Shown one piece after another: positions 23,580-38,500 of a stretch of 64,000 nucleotides of DNA. The notes beneath the pieces are model-generated. The model was not told the DNA's origin. It was given only the letters and a program-made list of their open reading frames with translations, and did not search any database. This DNA is from Hymenolepis diminuta (lineage: Eukaryota; Platyhelminthes; Cestoda; Cyclophyllidea; Hymenolepididae). A program made the position numbers and the translations under genes. Every line of letters begins with the position of its first letter. Position 1 is the stretch's first letter. Where the stretch lies: contig CAADRB010000012.1 of NCBI GenBank assembly GCA_900708905.1, positions 355,235-419,234 on the forward strand, read 5' to 3'.

Positions 23580-26500
23580 TTACACCAGTGAGGGGTTTTT
23601 GTATTTCCTTTTTCCAATTTCCTTTTTTTTGTGATTGTTTTCCGATTCCTTAGCAACCCAATGCGTTGCAGGATTGAGTGGTGTTTGAATAAGGCTTCGA
23701 TTAAAGCAGAATCGCATAAAACAGAGAGTCCATAGGTAAAGAAGTAGAGCGAGAAATGCTGAAAAGAGTTTCATCCACATGTTGGCCCATGATTCCATCA
23801 CTGTTTGAAGACTAGAGAGCTCCGGACTGGTCAAAAATGTAAAATACTTTACTTTAACTACTTAAACAATCGATTAAGTAACAGGTGCCTTACGTTCTTA
23901 ACAACGTGATTTTACTGATTTCATTGACCATGTGATACATAAATCATAAGCAGATGATAAGGATAAAGGAAAAGTAGATTCACAATTATTCTGGATTTAC
24001 ATACTACTTATTTTAGGCAAGAAGAATGAAAGACTTACTTGTACCAATTGGTCAATTGAGCCATCATGTAGAGAGTTGCAAGACAGAAAGTGAAATGGAA
24101 CCAGGCGTATGAGTAGACTGTGAGAATCGCCTCATTATAGATGGTAAATCGATCCCTTGGTGCTCGTTTTGGGAGAAGAACTTCGGCGAAGGACACTATT
24201 TAAAAAATGTGGAAAGTGTATTTTCTTAATCTATCCATTTAAAAACTATGACAGCTATGAGAAATTAAGAACAGCTATCTGAAGTCAGATGTTTCCACAT
24301 TTTATAATTAAAACAAATTAGGAGTTGTGGAAAACTCCAATGGACAAAAAACTATTAGCACTAAGCCAGTCAAATATGAAAGGTCAGTCACGAAAGTGAC
24401 AACCCTTGCAAAATGGGATGCAATGCCATAGTTATGCTGGTCCTTATGCATATTATTGTAATATGAATCAAAATTAAACATTAAAAATATTGTAAATTTC
24501 ATTAATCCCTTCGAATAGAGGATCACAAACTGAAAAACTATTTAAAACTAATTTTAGATACTAATATTACCGTTATTTTGACCATTAAAGGAGAAATTTC
24601 ACATTTATACACCAACAAACGGCTCGGTAGATCTAGAAATGAAAGTGCAACCACAATCCATTAATCAAAGTAGGCGAATTCAGACGTAGGCTTTCTTCTA
24701 CAACCAGACGAATTTGAACTTAATGAAGTTAAGAAAACGCAAGTGAATGCAAAGATTCGCTTTTGAAAACCAATGCCTTCTAAAATTACCACCAACGTGC
24801 CTTCAAAGCTAAATTTCAGCCGGTAGCTTTCAAAAATCTCAAAGAATGGAATTCAAAAGGACAAAAAGGTCCTAACAACAACTGCGGCTATGTGAAAATT
24901 TCGATTTCAGGGCTGACATCCCAAATTTTGAAGGCTATGCATCCCACATCTGATCCGTGCCTTAGATATGACCTTTTTTAAACGGATTAAATGAAGCAAA
25001 ATTTTAAACCATATTTAGTGAGGCTGAGTGAAGGTTAAATCATATCAAGGTCCTTGTTTTTTGCCCTTTTGGAAAAGGTAAGAGTAGTAACTTATCCCCT
25101 TACGTAAGCGACACTACTCTCCATTTTGAAACGTAAAATCTATTAAAAAGCTGATTTGGGAGAATATCATTATTAGACGAACCAGATTAGACGGATATTA
25201 GAAGAAACTGGCTAAGGAAATTAAATGAAGGACGCCAGAATAAAATTACAAGAAATCAACTTTCGGATTAAGGATTTTGTGCAACTGTGACCATCAAAAG
25301 AAGTAAAAAATACACTGGTATTGCATTTCAGACTTACTGACAGATCCTGCCATTTCCTTATTTTCATGCAGCAGATGTAAACCCTCATCTCCCGCCAAGT
25401 ACTCTGTTACCTTTCTCGCCTTCTCCAGTCTCACATCATCAACCGACAGTGAGTCCGTTATATCACCAAACGGCAGAGGGGACATGTCACAAACGGATAC
25501 AGGTCTCTTCTTCGTTGTGTCTGAGAGTACACGTCGTCTGACTGGGGGAGTAGAGGGTTTATTTATTGTACTGTCACCAATGGTTCCTTTTATATTCTTT
25601 TGCTTTGAAGATACGGCCGGAGGAGGTCGAATTTCTCCAACAGCAACAAGTTCAATGCTCCTTCGTGGAGGCGTAGAGATCAACTGAGGTGCAGAGTTGG
25701 CTGACGAGATACCCAAACGTTTTCTTAACAGCTTCCTTCGCAGAGACTCACCCGAATTTCTGGTAGGTGGAGAGTTAGCGGCGGGAGTTGAACTTGAAGA
25801 CACGGAATCCGAGTTTGAAACGTTTTTATTAGCTTCTGCAACCTCTTTAAGCATCTCCAGAACTGTAAAAAAGACAATCCTCATCTATTAAATCATTCAC
25901 TATTAAATACTACTTAAATGAAGAAATCAGTGGTCTACTCATCCGCCGCCGTTTCCTGTGTCTTTCAGTGCCGAAACATGTACAGGTTTCTTGTGGAGGA
26001 TAAGAATATACCGATTGGTTAAGGGAAGCGGGACTTGCGGGATCATTCATTTGCTCTTCCCGTTGTTTGAGTTCCTCTTCTTTGACTTCAGCAAGCAATT
26101 GGCGGACAATGTCTTTCTGAAATCGAGTTTAATAATGACATGTAATATGAGAAACAGATGAAATACACACAACACGCGGCAAAAACTTGCGTACTTACAG
26201 AAATATAAGTAGAAAAATTTAATTTTTAACCCCTGCATATGGTTAACATGTAATTACTAAATATCAAAACAGAAAGGAACAAAGTACGAAATAATATAGC
26301 ACTGCTAGAAAAGATTGAAAATGTTGGCGGAAAATTGCTTGCAATGTGTACATCAAAAGTTAATTAACATAATTGCAGTTTTCGCTACAATTTCTGCATA
26401 TCAGTGGCAACCGAACACACATCCTTTTCAGAAATTTATTTAACAGATTCCTCTTAAGAGCACTTTAAACTGTCCGGCATTCAAAATATTTTATTCAGCG

Positions 26501-29500
26501 CGTGAGTATTAATAAATAATTGGACACTTAGTCCATGCTTTGTCTCATGATGAGCTGTTTCCGCAGCTGACATCATGACAGTTAGTCCGGGGAAAATTGG
26601 CGGTGGGGCGACCTAGCCAACCTAGGAATATCTTTTGAGTACCCAGATCAATGCAGTAGAACCTAGGCGCTCTAGCGTTACAACAGTCTTACTTTACAGA
26701 AATAATACTTTCATGGGATGCATGATTAACGGCTAAATGGAACTCTAACGAAAACCAATAGCAGAATTAATTAATACCACTTAATTAGTTTATCTAATTA
26801 TAAATCATTCCCGTTTCAGTGCATCCCTCTAGTATTGTGAAACATCTGAAGCCTTCACTGCTAATTTAGTGGGGATTACATAAAAGAGGAAACATATCTT
26901 CTTAAAGCTGGGACTTTACATTGTTTAAATTTACCTACAAGGCATTTACATTCAATATGGCCGACAGAGGATAGTGTGACTCACCCAACCCTTTATCTGT
27001 GAGGTCGACGCATACCAAAAACTATATAGCTGGCTATATTTTCCATTATGCGCTGCATTGATAATGCAAAGAATTAAATTAAGGGAATTTTGTCAATAAA
27101 GTCATACAGTAACTGTAGTACAGTCTCCAGCAAAAGGAATAAAATGGTTTTTATGGGAAATTATCTATTGCTATCTTTGGCATTTTGTGTGGGTGGGTCT
27201 TTCTACGCCGATTCATCTACTGGTACCTATGACAACCTACTATAGCTGTGGATTGATTTAAAACAGAAAGTCGATGATTGTCCATGCAGTTTTAAAAAGT
27301 CTATTGTAGATAGTATTTATAACAATAAACTTGCCATTTTTTGGCGTCTGGTTTTAATTCCAAGTCGTTTGGCTTGCAAGGTTGCACGGTAACTGAAAGC
27401 ACAATACAAACACTAAATTTGAAGGCCGTAATTCAATTAACTCCAAAATAAAGCTTAATGTTTAGAATTACTTTAATACAAAAAAAAAATGCTTACCACA
27501 TCAAAGTGAACTTTGATTCCGTTAACTTTTTCTTATCGTGTACATATTGGAGAAAGCAAATACAAGATAATGAAGAACAAAAAAATTAGAGAATCTGCAC
27601 AAGAACTTGTAACTGAAGACAGACAGATTATGATGGTTTATTACACCTTCTTGCGATAAAAAATAATAATACCGGTTTTAAACTTCAATTTCCACTTTTA
27701 AGAGAGAAAGCACCTTTTCTTTAGAAAAATTAAGTAAAATCGGGTCTTCACCACAATATTTTATTATGTAGATCTTTCAGATCCACATGATACGACTCAT
27801 GATCCAACTTTGGCCTAATTTAATTCGTCCAAGCTACAATTTCGAAAAAAAAGCAATGAGCACAGAATAAATCAATTATCACAGGATACCTCAAGTTATA
27901 AAGAAATGCCCATTGCTTATTTCTTGTACATTTTACCAAGGGGGATAGATATCCTACTTATTATTAAAAAACTAAATCTGCTCGGATTTCCAAACCTGGG
28001 ATAAATCTCCAAATTAGACAGCGAATGACACTGGAAATTTGTAATGTCCGATAGACGCAATTAAGAAAAATATTATCAATAAAGTTATTCAAAATATGTT
28101 GAATCCAAGTCCATATAAAAAGGTCACGGAAATCAAATTACAGATTCAGAGCCTCCCAACATGTGAAAATTAATCGATTATATCAAGACGAAAAATATAA
28201 ATTTCATGAAGCCATTGAACTTGTGTCTAACTCGAATGGAAAAAAATGCCAACTAATTAGAAAATTCACACAAATCCTGACACGAAAATAATAGACCATA
28301 AGAGAATCTAGAAAGTTGCCCAAACTGAGACGCACAGTCAATTAAGCACGTTTAAAGATGTCGAGAATGACTTCACTCAAAAACCAGCGCTGAAAACTTG
28401 CGTAAATGCGCGTGAAAACGAAAGTCCACTTCCTAGGCCTCGTTGTTCAGCTCCCAATAGGCACTTAAATCTAACACAAGTGACCAAGAGGTTGAGATTA
28501 GATGTTAAAAGAAGCGGCTAGAAACACACTTCAGTTGGGATTTAATATTAATTTAAATCGAATAAGCGTCTATTTCAGGATAAGTGATGTGAGTCACACA
28601 GCCCTTCTTGTTCAAACTGAACAGAGAAAAAAAACAAAATATAAAGAAATTAATGTATTTATATTCTTAGAAACCCTAATCAAATATTTTCCTTAAACAC
28701 AAGAGGAACTCGCAAGCTTCATCTCTCAAACATTGGATTATCGACCATTGGATCCCCACACTCAACCTGTGGAGAAGCATCGCTCTAATTATTGGCTAAC
28801 CAGACAGTCAATCATTTATCACATATTCAAGTTTACATAAGTAAATTTATTTGGTGAATAAAAAGCCGTCATTCTCTTTTCCTCTGAATTGAGCCTGCGT
28901 AGCTGTAGCTTTAATAAAGGGCAACTGAGAAGTTATAATAATATATAAAAATAAATAATTTCTATTCGGAGAAAAGAGACGATATAGTAAACATCGGAAT
29001 GATCATAGGAGTGTTCCGTTCAGATTGACTGATGAGTTGAAATATATGTCTATTTAAAAAAAAAGTGCAACCAAACGTTGAAATAACATAGAAGAATATT
29101 TCTTCTCTCACTAGTAAATCTGCAACTGTAGTAGCTTGCCATATACAAATCCAATGTTTTCTGGCCGTAAATACAAACAAATAAAGGATTATTTTCAAAA
29201 TTAACTGCAATATTCGGAAAAAGAGGCACAAATGTAAGAACGGCGAAATACAAATGACTTCAAAAGTGGACCACTGCAAATTTGAAAACGGAAAGTGTTG
29301 TAGATATAACGAAGACAAAGGTAAAAAAATTCTACATTTTACAATCCAAATGCCTTAAAAAATAAATTTAGGTCCAAAGGGTGGGTAGAAATGCTTTATA
29401 CAAAGTCAATAAAGTAAAAATAATCCCTGTTCAGTTAATTATAATCTCACCTAGAAAATATAGATCCACAGACAACCAAAATAATGCCGAGAGCTGCAAT

Positions 29501-32500
29501 GACATCGGAGATGTGATCCAGAGCAGACGACCGACGAACAAAAGAGGGTAGACAGATATTAGATGTCAGCAAACCCGTCTGATTTAGTGCCAATTGATGC
29601 GAGAGACTCACATTGCTCCGACGTCGGAGGTTGAAAAATTGAATAGCCTGGAACTCGGTCGAGACATCTCGCACGACAACTAGATGAGGAAAACATTTTA
29701 AAAATACGCATATAATAATAAAGATATTGTCCTAAAGCATGACACGTGAAAAATGCATAATTCCGTAAATTACAATATTCAAGTTGAGTGAAATGAAAGT
29801 GGCAATTATGTAGTATCAGAAATCTCCTGTCCTATAAACTTCAAAGGCTCTCTCTTAAATGTGTCTCTAATTTTCGAGCTAGGTGAGAGGTTACAAGCTG
29901 TTGAGTCCGTTAGGAAGAAGTAATAAGAACTTCTCGTTATTAAAAGCACTGTACTTAAATTCAAACTACATTTTTTCTTCAAAACCGTACCTAATCACCT
30001 TCTACCGAGGATGAACTTTACACAGTTGCTCATATAAATCATAAATGATGCAAAAAGGCTATGGACAACTGTAAAAACCGCAATGTAGTTGTGTAAAATT
30101 AATAGACTCCTCCTCTCAATGTTGCAAACATACAATTTCAATCGTACGTCTTATTCTGCTATCAAAATGAAGGTGGTATGAAAAATGTGTGGTAACCAAA
30201 TTACAATAGATTCTTTCGATTAATGGCCTTCGAGATTATGATCGAACTGAAAATACCTTATCAAAGATTTCATAAATAAGAAATACCGATATATGCTCAA
30301 GCTCAAGGAAGATCCCATCTTTACTAATTTCACACTTCCCTCCCATTAATAATTGCAATAGCACCAGCTATTCGTTATTTGTAGAAAATCAGCCTATGAT
30401 AAAAAATATTAAATTAATTTTCCCATTAAAACGACATAATTATATAAGTAACCATTCAAATTACGGTTCGCTCTCAATTTCTTTGCTCGTGAAATTCATC
30501 AACTACAACATATCTATGTCAACGGAAGATATTTCAAAGCTTTTAAAAACACGCGATAAAGTTAAAACAGAACAGTGATATCTATAAAAATGACCAACGT
30601 TAACAGTGAAATACACAATAAAAGTTTGAGCAATTTTAGATTGAGAAATTAACCCTGATATAAAATAGAGTTGGCTGCAAATCTTAGATCATCAGAGATA
30701 TAAGCGTTCTTCAACCATTGAATTAAACTCGAAATGGATGCAAGCCCTCGTTTATTAAAAATGATAAAGCCAGTACAGATATCCCCAGATTGCCTTTAAA
30801 ATTAAACTCCAAATGAGTGCAACGCTGTCAAATATCAAAGGTCTTAAGGGATTTTAAGTCAAGGAGACACCAATCGCAACTCGAGCTGCATCAAAACCTT
30901 TACCCTCAAGATCGAGATATTCTAACTTCGGTATTCTCTTTATAGGGTAATTTTAATGAGGGAAAAAACATACAACCTCCAGTCCAGCACTGTGTTTTAA
31001 ATACGAACTACATTTATGCTCCGTATAACAAGTGATTAGAAAAATATAAATATAACAATGTTTGCATTTACAAAATTTCGGCTCAATTTAAAGAAACATA
31101 CAACAAAAACGCAAACAAAAAACGTTGGGAATATTATTGGTGAGAATCACTTAAAATAAGGAAAACACGTCTTAAAGTCAGTTAAACTTACGTTTAGGTT
31201 GACTAAGAACAGCAGACCAAGTCAAGTAAGCGGCGAAGGCAGCTGTTACGGCACCGGGCAAATAGAGACATTGGCTCCGAACTAAAATAATAAACAAAAT
31301 ATTTACAGTATTAACCTGTAAGATATAGGAAATAAAATTCGAACTTGGACTTATAACTACGCAAATTAGCCTCACAATTGAACGAGAAAGTTCTAAAATG
31401 CATTCCCACACTGTACTACCAAATAGAAATGCGATCAGATTTCTCCCGCATTGATTTTTTTTTAAATTCTGCTCCATTTTCAGAAGCACAGTTCATGATT
31501 CCATAGATTTTAGAATTATTTATTTTGATCGATAATTACACAAGGAGACAAATCAGCAATTTATCCAATAAAAGAATGACAGTGATCCATTTGTAATCAT
31601 GTCCTATCGCGGGCGAATAAAGCGAATAAATAACACAATATCTGCAAGGAAATACAGAAAGGCAGTGTCGCATACGAAATTGCAGGGAAGAAACACCATC
31701 ATGAATAATACTTTCTAATTTTGGAGTCATTTCTAGAACTTGGCAAAATTTAAGTTTTCATATCATAGTTCTGGCTTTTACAGGATAATTTGTAAGGCTA
31801 ATTAGATTGTAACAGATATGAAATATTGATCTTTTTCTTGAATAAAATTAATAAATTAGTATATTCTAACTAACCACTCTATGGCCATTAATGTAGGTCA
31901 GACAATTACATAATCTCATAACTTAGAGCGATTTCTGATAAAAGCCTTCTGTTGCACTAATCCCAAGTCTGACTTTTATAATATGACTGAATTAAGGTAA
32001 CAGGCTACAATAAACTTCACCAAATCAGAAGAACGAAAATTGAGGTGGATCAGTTGTGTACTGGAAGAGTACAGAGAAAGGGGAGAGGTAAAAGAGAGGA
32101 TGGTGCTAAGAAGGCAGGTTAGGGTCTAAACTGCGAACCTGAAAATGGAATTGTGTGTAAAAAATTAATAAATTCACAGAGAATGCTTGATATCGCAAAC
32201 TTTGTTCATTGACCGTTAGGGTAAAGGTATGCATCAATTGGCGGGCGATACATAACGAGAACGAGCATCAGCGTGCTCACGTACTACACTTTTCTCTGAT
32301 ATCAGTCGAAGTCAAACTGCTTTGTGAGATGCAAGATTAGGAGAATAAAATTATTTGTTTGTGGTAAAACAGCACCCAGTAAAATTCTTTCCCCAACAAC
32401 AATCAAATTTAAACTTTAAACTAACTGATAATCCTGAAAAATCTGTGCTAAAGAGTAAAGAACAAGGAGAGACCCATGAAAAATTGAGTTCTAGAAAAAA

Positions 32501-35500
32501 CTACCCATTTGATCCGATATCTCTTCTCCCCCCAATAAGTATAAAACAAGGTCAGTTTATATCCCTGAAACGAACCGTAACTGGTCAAAATTTATTCGGA
32601 TTGATTTATTTATACTAATCATAATGATCGATAATATAAGTTTGTAATTTATCACCGACCTAAGAACTCATATTAAAACAAAAAACAAACATTTTGTTTA
32701 GCAACTAGGTAAAACGTATATTTCCCATATGTGGTTCGATATCTTCCCCACACAATAGCCTCAAAAACCAATACTGTACGAGATCAGGTATGAACAAAAC
32801 TCCATCCCATTTGTAATTTCTTTAGAATTTTATAAGTATTTTAGAAATGATGAAAAATATTTTCGCTGAAATTGTAATCATCCAGACAGCAGACGGGTTG
32901 TCGCTCATCAACAAAATCGCAACCGACATCTGGATTCACTACAAAGTGAATTAGTTTCAGTACATCAGACATTTTAACAGGATATTAGCTAGCATTCCTT
33001 TTTAGTGTCAACAATACTCTGCTCTATAGTCATACGCAATTTTAACATTTATGCTGTCGTAGGTCATACCCTAGACCAATACACTGGATAGAAAAAGATA
33101 TGCATTGTGAATCAACCAATACAAAAGTGGCCTTGAATTATCATGACGGGCGAAGTGACTAAAAAGTGGATGAAGAAGGAAAGTTTCGACTTTTGTGCAG
33201 CCATGGTGTGGTACACAGAAAACAAATATTATCGAATAGCTAAAAATTATAATTAATATTTAATAAGTAAGTATGAAGTAGAAAGGCTCTAGGACGTGCT
33301 TAATCTTACAGGATAAGTGTATGTGGGCTGGGAGCTAGAATAAAATCAACTGAAAAGCTGGAATGAAGTAGCAAGAATTATTAAGTGGTGATGACAATGA
33401 TAATAAGGATTAAGTCGCTAAAGTGGAGCGGAAAACTAAATAATGCCCGCCCAGTTTCTCATAATTCAATTTAAAAAGTGCAGCAAACCAGTCTGGGCAC
33501 CAAATTGTCTTCACGTGAAATGTGACCGAAAAGTGGCGACAGTTCTAAGTTCAGTCTGCAGCTTAAGAATACTTCTGGTTCATTTTAATAACCAGAACCC
33601 CTCCCCATTATTTTAATGCCACAGAAGAAAACGACTACCAGTCTTCGAAATTATTTTAACTCTTCACCATACTGCAAATGCAAGGGCTTTCAATAATTTC
33701 GATTGCTCTACGACCGGTTATTTCAAATTTTATAAAAAAGATAGGGTTGGTTAAACCATCATAAATTAGAATGTCATCCGCAAAGTTGACATTTTAAGAT
33801 CCATACTATTTCATCTTTCTGAGACCTTCGATAAGAAATCTATTCATTCCTGAAAAACTTTAACGAATACTGCAAAATAATACCACGTTTTCTCCGATAT
33901 ATATATTTACTAATGAGCAAGAAAAAACTACATAGTCCAACCCATCGTTCTTCTTATAGCTAAAGTTTGAAGATATGTGCTCGCTTCTTCGATGTATGGT
34001 AACTTGATAAATAAGAAGTTAATAGAAATTGAAAAAAAATCAGTAGGAAAGGACTGAGACTGACAAAAGTGGGTAAATTTAAACAGAGGTAGGAAATTTC
34101 AAGTTAGTATAAATAAATGAATAAAAAGATAATTGCCAATACTTACTTCGTGGATGAATGAGTGACATGAAGAGAAGAAGTCCTGTGACACAGACATTTA
34201 CGTAAACAATCATTGCATTGAGCACGCAGGAGTTCAGGTAGCCCCAAAATGCCCAGAGCACAAAGTAGGCGGTAAATGTCCCAAGATAGAGTGTTGTTGT
34301 GATTGCAACGATCACTAAAAATGAAAAATAAATAATAAAACAATTCTGATTAGAAAAAGTGATCAGAACCTTATCATTATCCTAAAACTAGAGTTCTAGC
34401 TATTCTAAAAAACTCCTACGGTAATAATGTAGATAAGTGATTTGAAGAGAAGCAATATCCAACACTCATGTAGACGAATGGCATACAGAAGAATCTCAGA
34501 TGAGAAATTTGTGTTCTGTCACACTTTTATTGACGGTTTTAGTCTGGCATTATTTTTTCGGATATCGGACCAGTGACTTCTGACTTAGAAAACAATGTGC
34601 TAATCATATTGACTTTTTATCTCAACGGGGTTAAGAGTTATAGTCAAAGAGATCAAATACTTGGGAGTGGAATAATGAAGTAGTCGTCGGAAAGACGGAT
34701 TTCAAAATTAAAGTTGGCACACAAGTATATACTTCGATTTCCAGGTAGACCAACTCTGGCAGTTTATTTCATAGACAACTCTATTTGCTTAGAACTATCA
34801 CGTTTAAAAACGAAAGTACAAAATTGGAAACATTATTTTTGTTCAAATGCTTTTTTTTTTAAGAAAGAACATCGTCACAATTAGAAATGCCTCTCCTGTC
34901 TCTCCCCTTTATAAGGGTCAAAATTAAGGCTGATATGGATCCATTGCCACTGATTAAATGATCGGAAAAGATACCAAATAAAACAGTAAAACAGTGTTGT
35001 TTTAAATTATAAAATACTTAAAGATAGCAAGTAACTAAATAACTAAAACTGTAAATGAATTAATCTTCTTGAGAAATGCGGATTCAAATCACCTCAAGGC
35101 TAAACCTCACACACAAGTCGAATAAGGTTTTAGGTAGAAGAAAATATCGATCATAATTGGAGATCAGTACGAAATCACTGTATTTACATATTTTGCTTCC
35201 CAGTCTCCAATAGATGCAGTATTGTAAGCTGACCGATTGCCTGATATTGATTATCATATTTACTAAACTGCTTTACCTATAAGAATTTTTCTAAAGATGA
35301 TTTTGAAGGCCCAAATACTCCTACAACAAGATGAACATAAGCTTAATGTCAATCAAAAGACCATAAAATATGATTAATTACCAAAAAACCATAATTATAA
35401 ATAAGAAGTTTCAAAGGATACTAACATTGGGAAAAGGGGGACAATTATTTTCTACTGTGGAAATTAATTTTGAGTTTGCGATTTATTCAATTGTCCACTT

Positions 35501-38500
35501 TGAATTTTAATAAAAATAAAATCATTTGCACGCTTCGATTTTTTAAACAAGTCTGATTGAGAATGAAGGCTTGGTTCGAAGATTACACTAAATTAGGCGC
35601 ATAGTGATTTGATCACCCCAGCTGATAAGAAAATTGTCTAAATTAACAGAGCTATATGCGAAGCGGAACTACATGTTAGAAGAGTGGAAGGGTGAGAATC
35701 TTTCAGAATGCTGAAAATAAAACAATGTAGGAAATTGAAATAAGACAGTTTAATGAAATGAATAAAAATAGAAAGGAAGCATTTTCCAAACTCAACACAA
35801 AAAAATTAGCATCCGTAAGACTCTAACGTTAAACAACTTTCATTCTAATACTCATCTCTTTCTTAACCAATACGGTCGGTCATTTCGTTAATTGGATGCG
35901 CGTCGAACATGTGATTTCTGACTTGCTAGGCATACGTGCTGACCACCATGCTACCGACGCATATAACAACAAATTGATTTTCACTTTTTAAATAGAGAAA
36001 ACCTATATACGATTTATAAACCCAATGATAATCCATATCTATTTTACTAAATTCAGTCATGGAAAATGTGATTATTGATAATTATATAAACAAATAGCTC
36101 TAAGCAATTAATCAATCAAGCGTCCTAAGTTTGTGATCTGAAACTCGCACACAAATTGCCAGCGCACGAAAGTGATCATTTAAACAACACTGTTAATCAA
36201 TAGCAAGCAGAAATCCTAGGACATTTATTTGAAAAGAGCACTTACAATCACGTTGCACAATCACAAGTGTGACTTGCCACACCGAATAGACGATGCAATT
36301 AAGTGAAGTTAAAACGTTCCTTCTAAAAGAATAGCATATTCCAGTGAGACATTATCAGATTGTAAATATTCATGCGGCGTTGAATTATGTCAAATTATTG
36401 CAGCTCGTAATATCTACTCTTTGCTATCTAAATGGGCAAATGTATTAATATCTCGATTTGACCTACACTGCGGACAAAAATGGAGTATCATACAAGTACC
36501 AATCCACAGAATTTTTAACTTCAAATCGAGATTCTAGAAGCTGAATCCCAAAGTTTGTACTTCCACAATTTCTAGATATGAGTAAGATAATCAAAAATCA
36601 AATCTCCAATACTTTAAATTGCATTCTTTTAACCACATTCATTTATTAAGATGCTGCCATTCGCATTAGTTATTTCTAATTAGCCAAAGGAATGATCAAA
36701 TGAAATATTTATATCTAAAATAAATAATGGGGGAATCCCAATTTCTCCAATAAATGAGTATTGAATAACGTTTGAACTGACTCAAAATTGGAAAATGTAT
36801 CAACAACTATGACTCGATTTTTTAACGTTCCTAATAATTAAATGGCTACCCTTATACAATCTCGAAAATTTTGTTAAGCAACTATCTGATAAAAAACAGA
36901 TTTCAGACGTTTTGATAAATTAATGATTACATAAATATTGAATGTAAATTTTCTTTCATAGCAAAAACGTCATCTGACTCGATCTTCCATTTAACAACCT
37001 TCAAATTAAGCATCGACTCAACTTAAGTAAAGAAATTTAGGTAGAGAATGCCGTAAAGACAAAGAGTCAAGCACAAGAAAAAACTATTTTCATTTCCTGG
37101 ACTGAAATCTTGACCAAATTGAATTCAAAAAGCTCCATTACTTGGCAGGATCTGAAACTTATCATTTGATCCAATTGACTTCATAAATTGCTTATTAAAC
37201 ACAAATAGTGCAAAAAAGTAATTGTAATCAACAGTGGTGTGGTACATTTCCAAGGGGAAAAGTTTTAAATCAAGGTTAGTCTAATTTAGAGACAAGGCAA
37301 TGAAACGTGCTTAAATTTTTATAAACTCCACCCATTCAAATAAATTGCGGAAAAGTGTGGGGAGTTAAGAAATCTTTACCGCAAAAGAAATCCCTCAACA
37401 TTTAAAATTGAAATATTTAATGCATATAATAATGAAATACAACTAAAAAGTATGGGAGATGATTAATCAATTTTCAACATTCATTAGCTTATCAGGATGG
37501 ATTATTAATAAACATTACGTTTGTTCTAATATCTATTACGTACACATCTATACAACTGTTTCATCCCTAAGCCATTAGCTTTAATCCATTTTCCTTCTAG
37601 ATTAACCGAAATTTAAACAGTAATATTCGAATAACTTCGGGTTTTTTCGACATTACTAAATATTCACGTGTTTAATTTAATTTCAATCTGATTTCAGTAA
37701 AACACATTTTGTAATAAACAGGAAAACCGACATTTTACAGCTTTAAGTTAAATAGACGGCTATCTGAAGTCTCTTAAACCTCATCCAATAAAATAAAAAC
37801 AGTAACAATCAAGGTTCTCTGACCGAAATTATAACTTGAAAGGGCTCCACGACTTCTGATAGGGGTCCGACAAAATAGTGGTCATAGCTACAGTGTTCAT
37901 ACTTTGTCCCGAGATCACCATTCTCACAGGTTGTCTCAACGTCATTTATTAGCCTTGCCAATATGCAGGCTCACATCGGTCCTGTCATCTTGACGGTTAT
38001 TTGGGGTTAAAACCGTTTTCAGTCCGGTGGTGTTTTGATCTTGGGACATCAGTACCATGATGACAAGTGGAATTCCCATATAATATATTTGTTCGATTAG
38101 TAAAATGTCTTGGGTTAGTTGTGTTCCATCCTAACCTTCTCCCTCTAGTATGAGTCAAATGTAGTCTGGTGATACTTACTGGGCAGGTATATCATAGCAG
38201 CAGAACTAGATCTTATAGCGACATTACAGAATATAAGAGAATATAAGATGGGCAACTGAGCAGTTACGAAAAACTTTCCATCTTCTACGCCATTTACGTC
38301 AGAAGAAGTATGAAAACTCCCAAGAATCAAGATGGAATTTTATGATATAAAGTAAAAGTGGATGGCACGTTTCCATTTATGAATCGATCTCTATTAATTT
38401 CAATAAAAGTAGGAATCAAAACTCAAAGTTAACTCACTCAAAAACTTCGAGTTTTTTGTAGCATCACATCCACTATCCAAATAACAAACATATTTAGAAT

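Noticed and set aside
25484..25891. Plus-strand frames opposite the SERINC insertion exon.
   Set aside because: They are antisense shadows of the long minus-strand exon, which has matching splice phases.
32355..32618. An 87-codon plus frame in a SERINC intron.
   Set aside because: Starts at TTG, has no recognisable motif and no splice partners.
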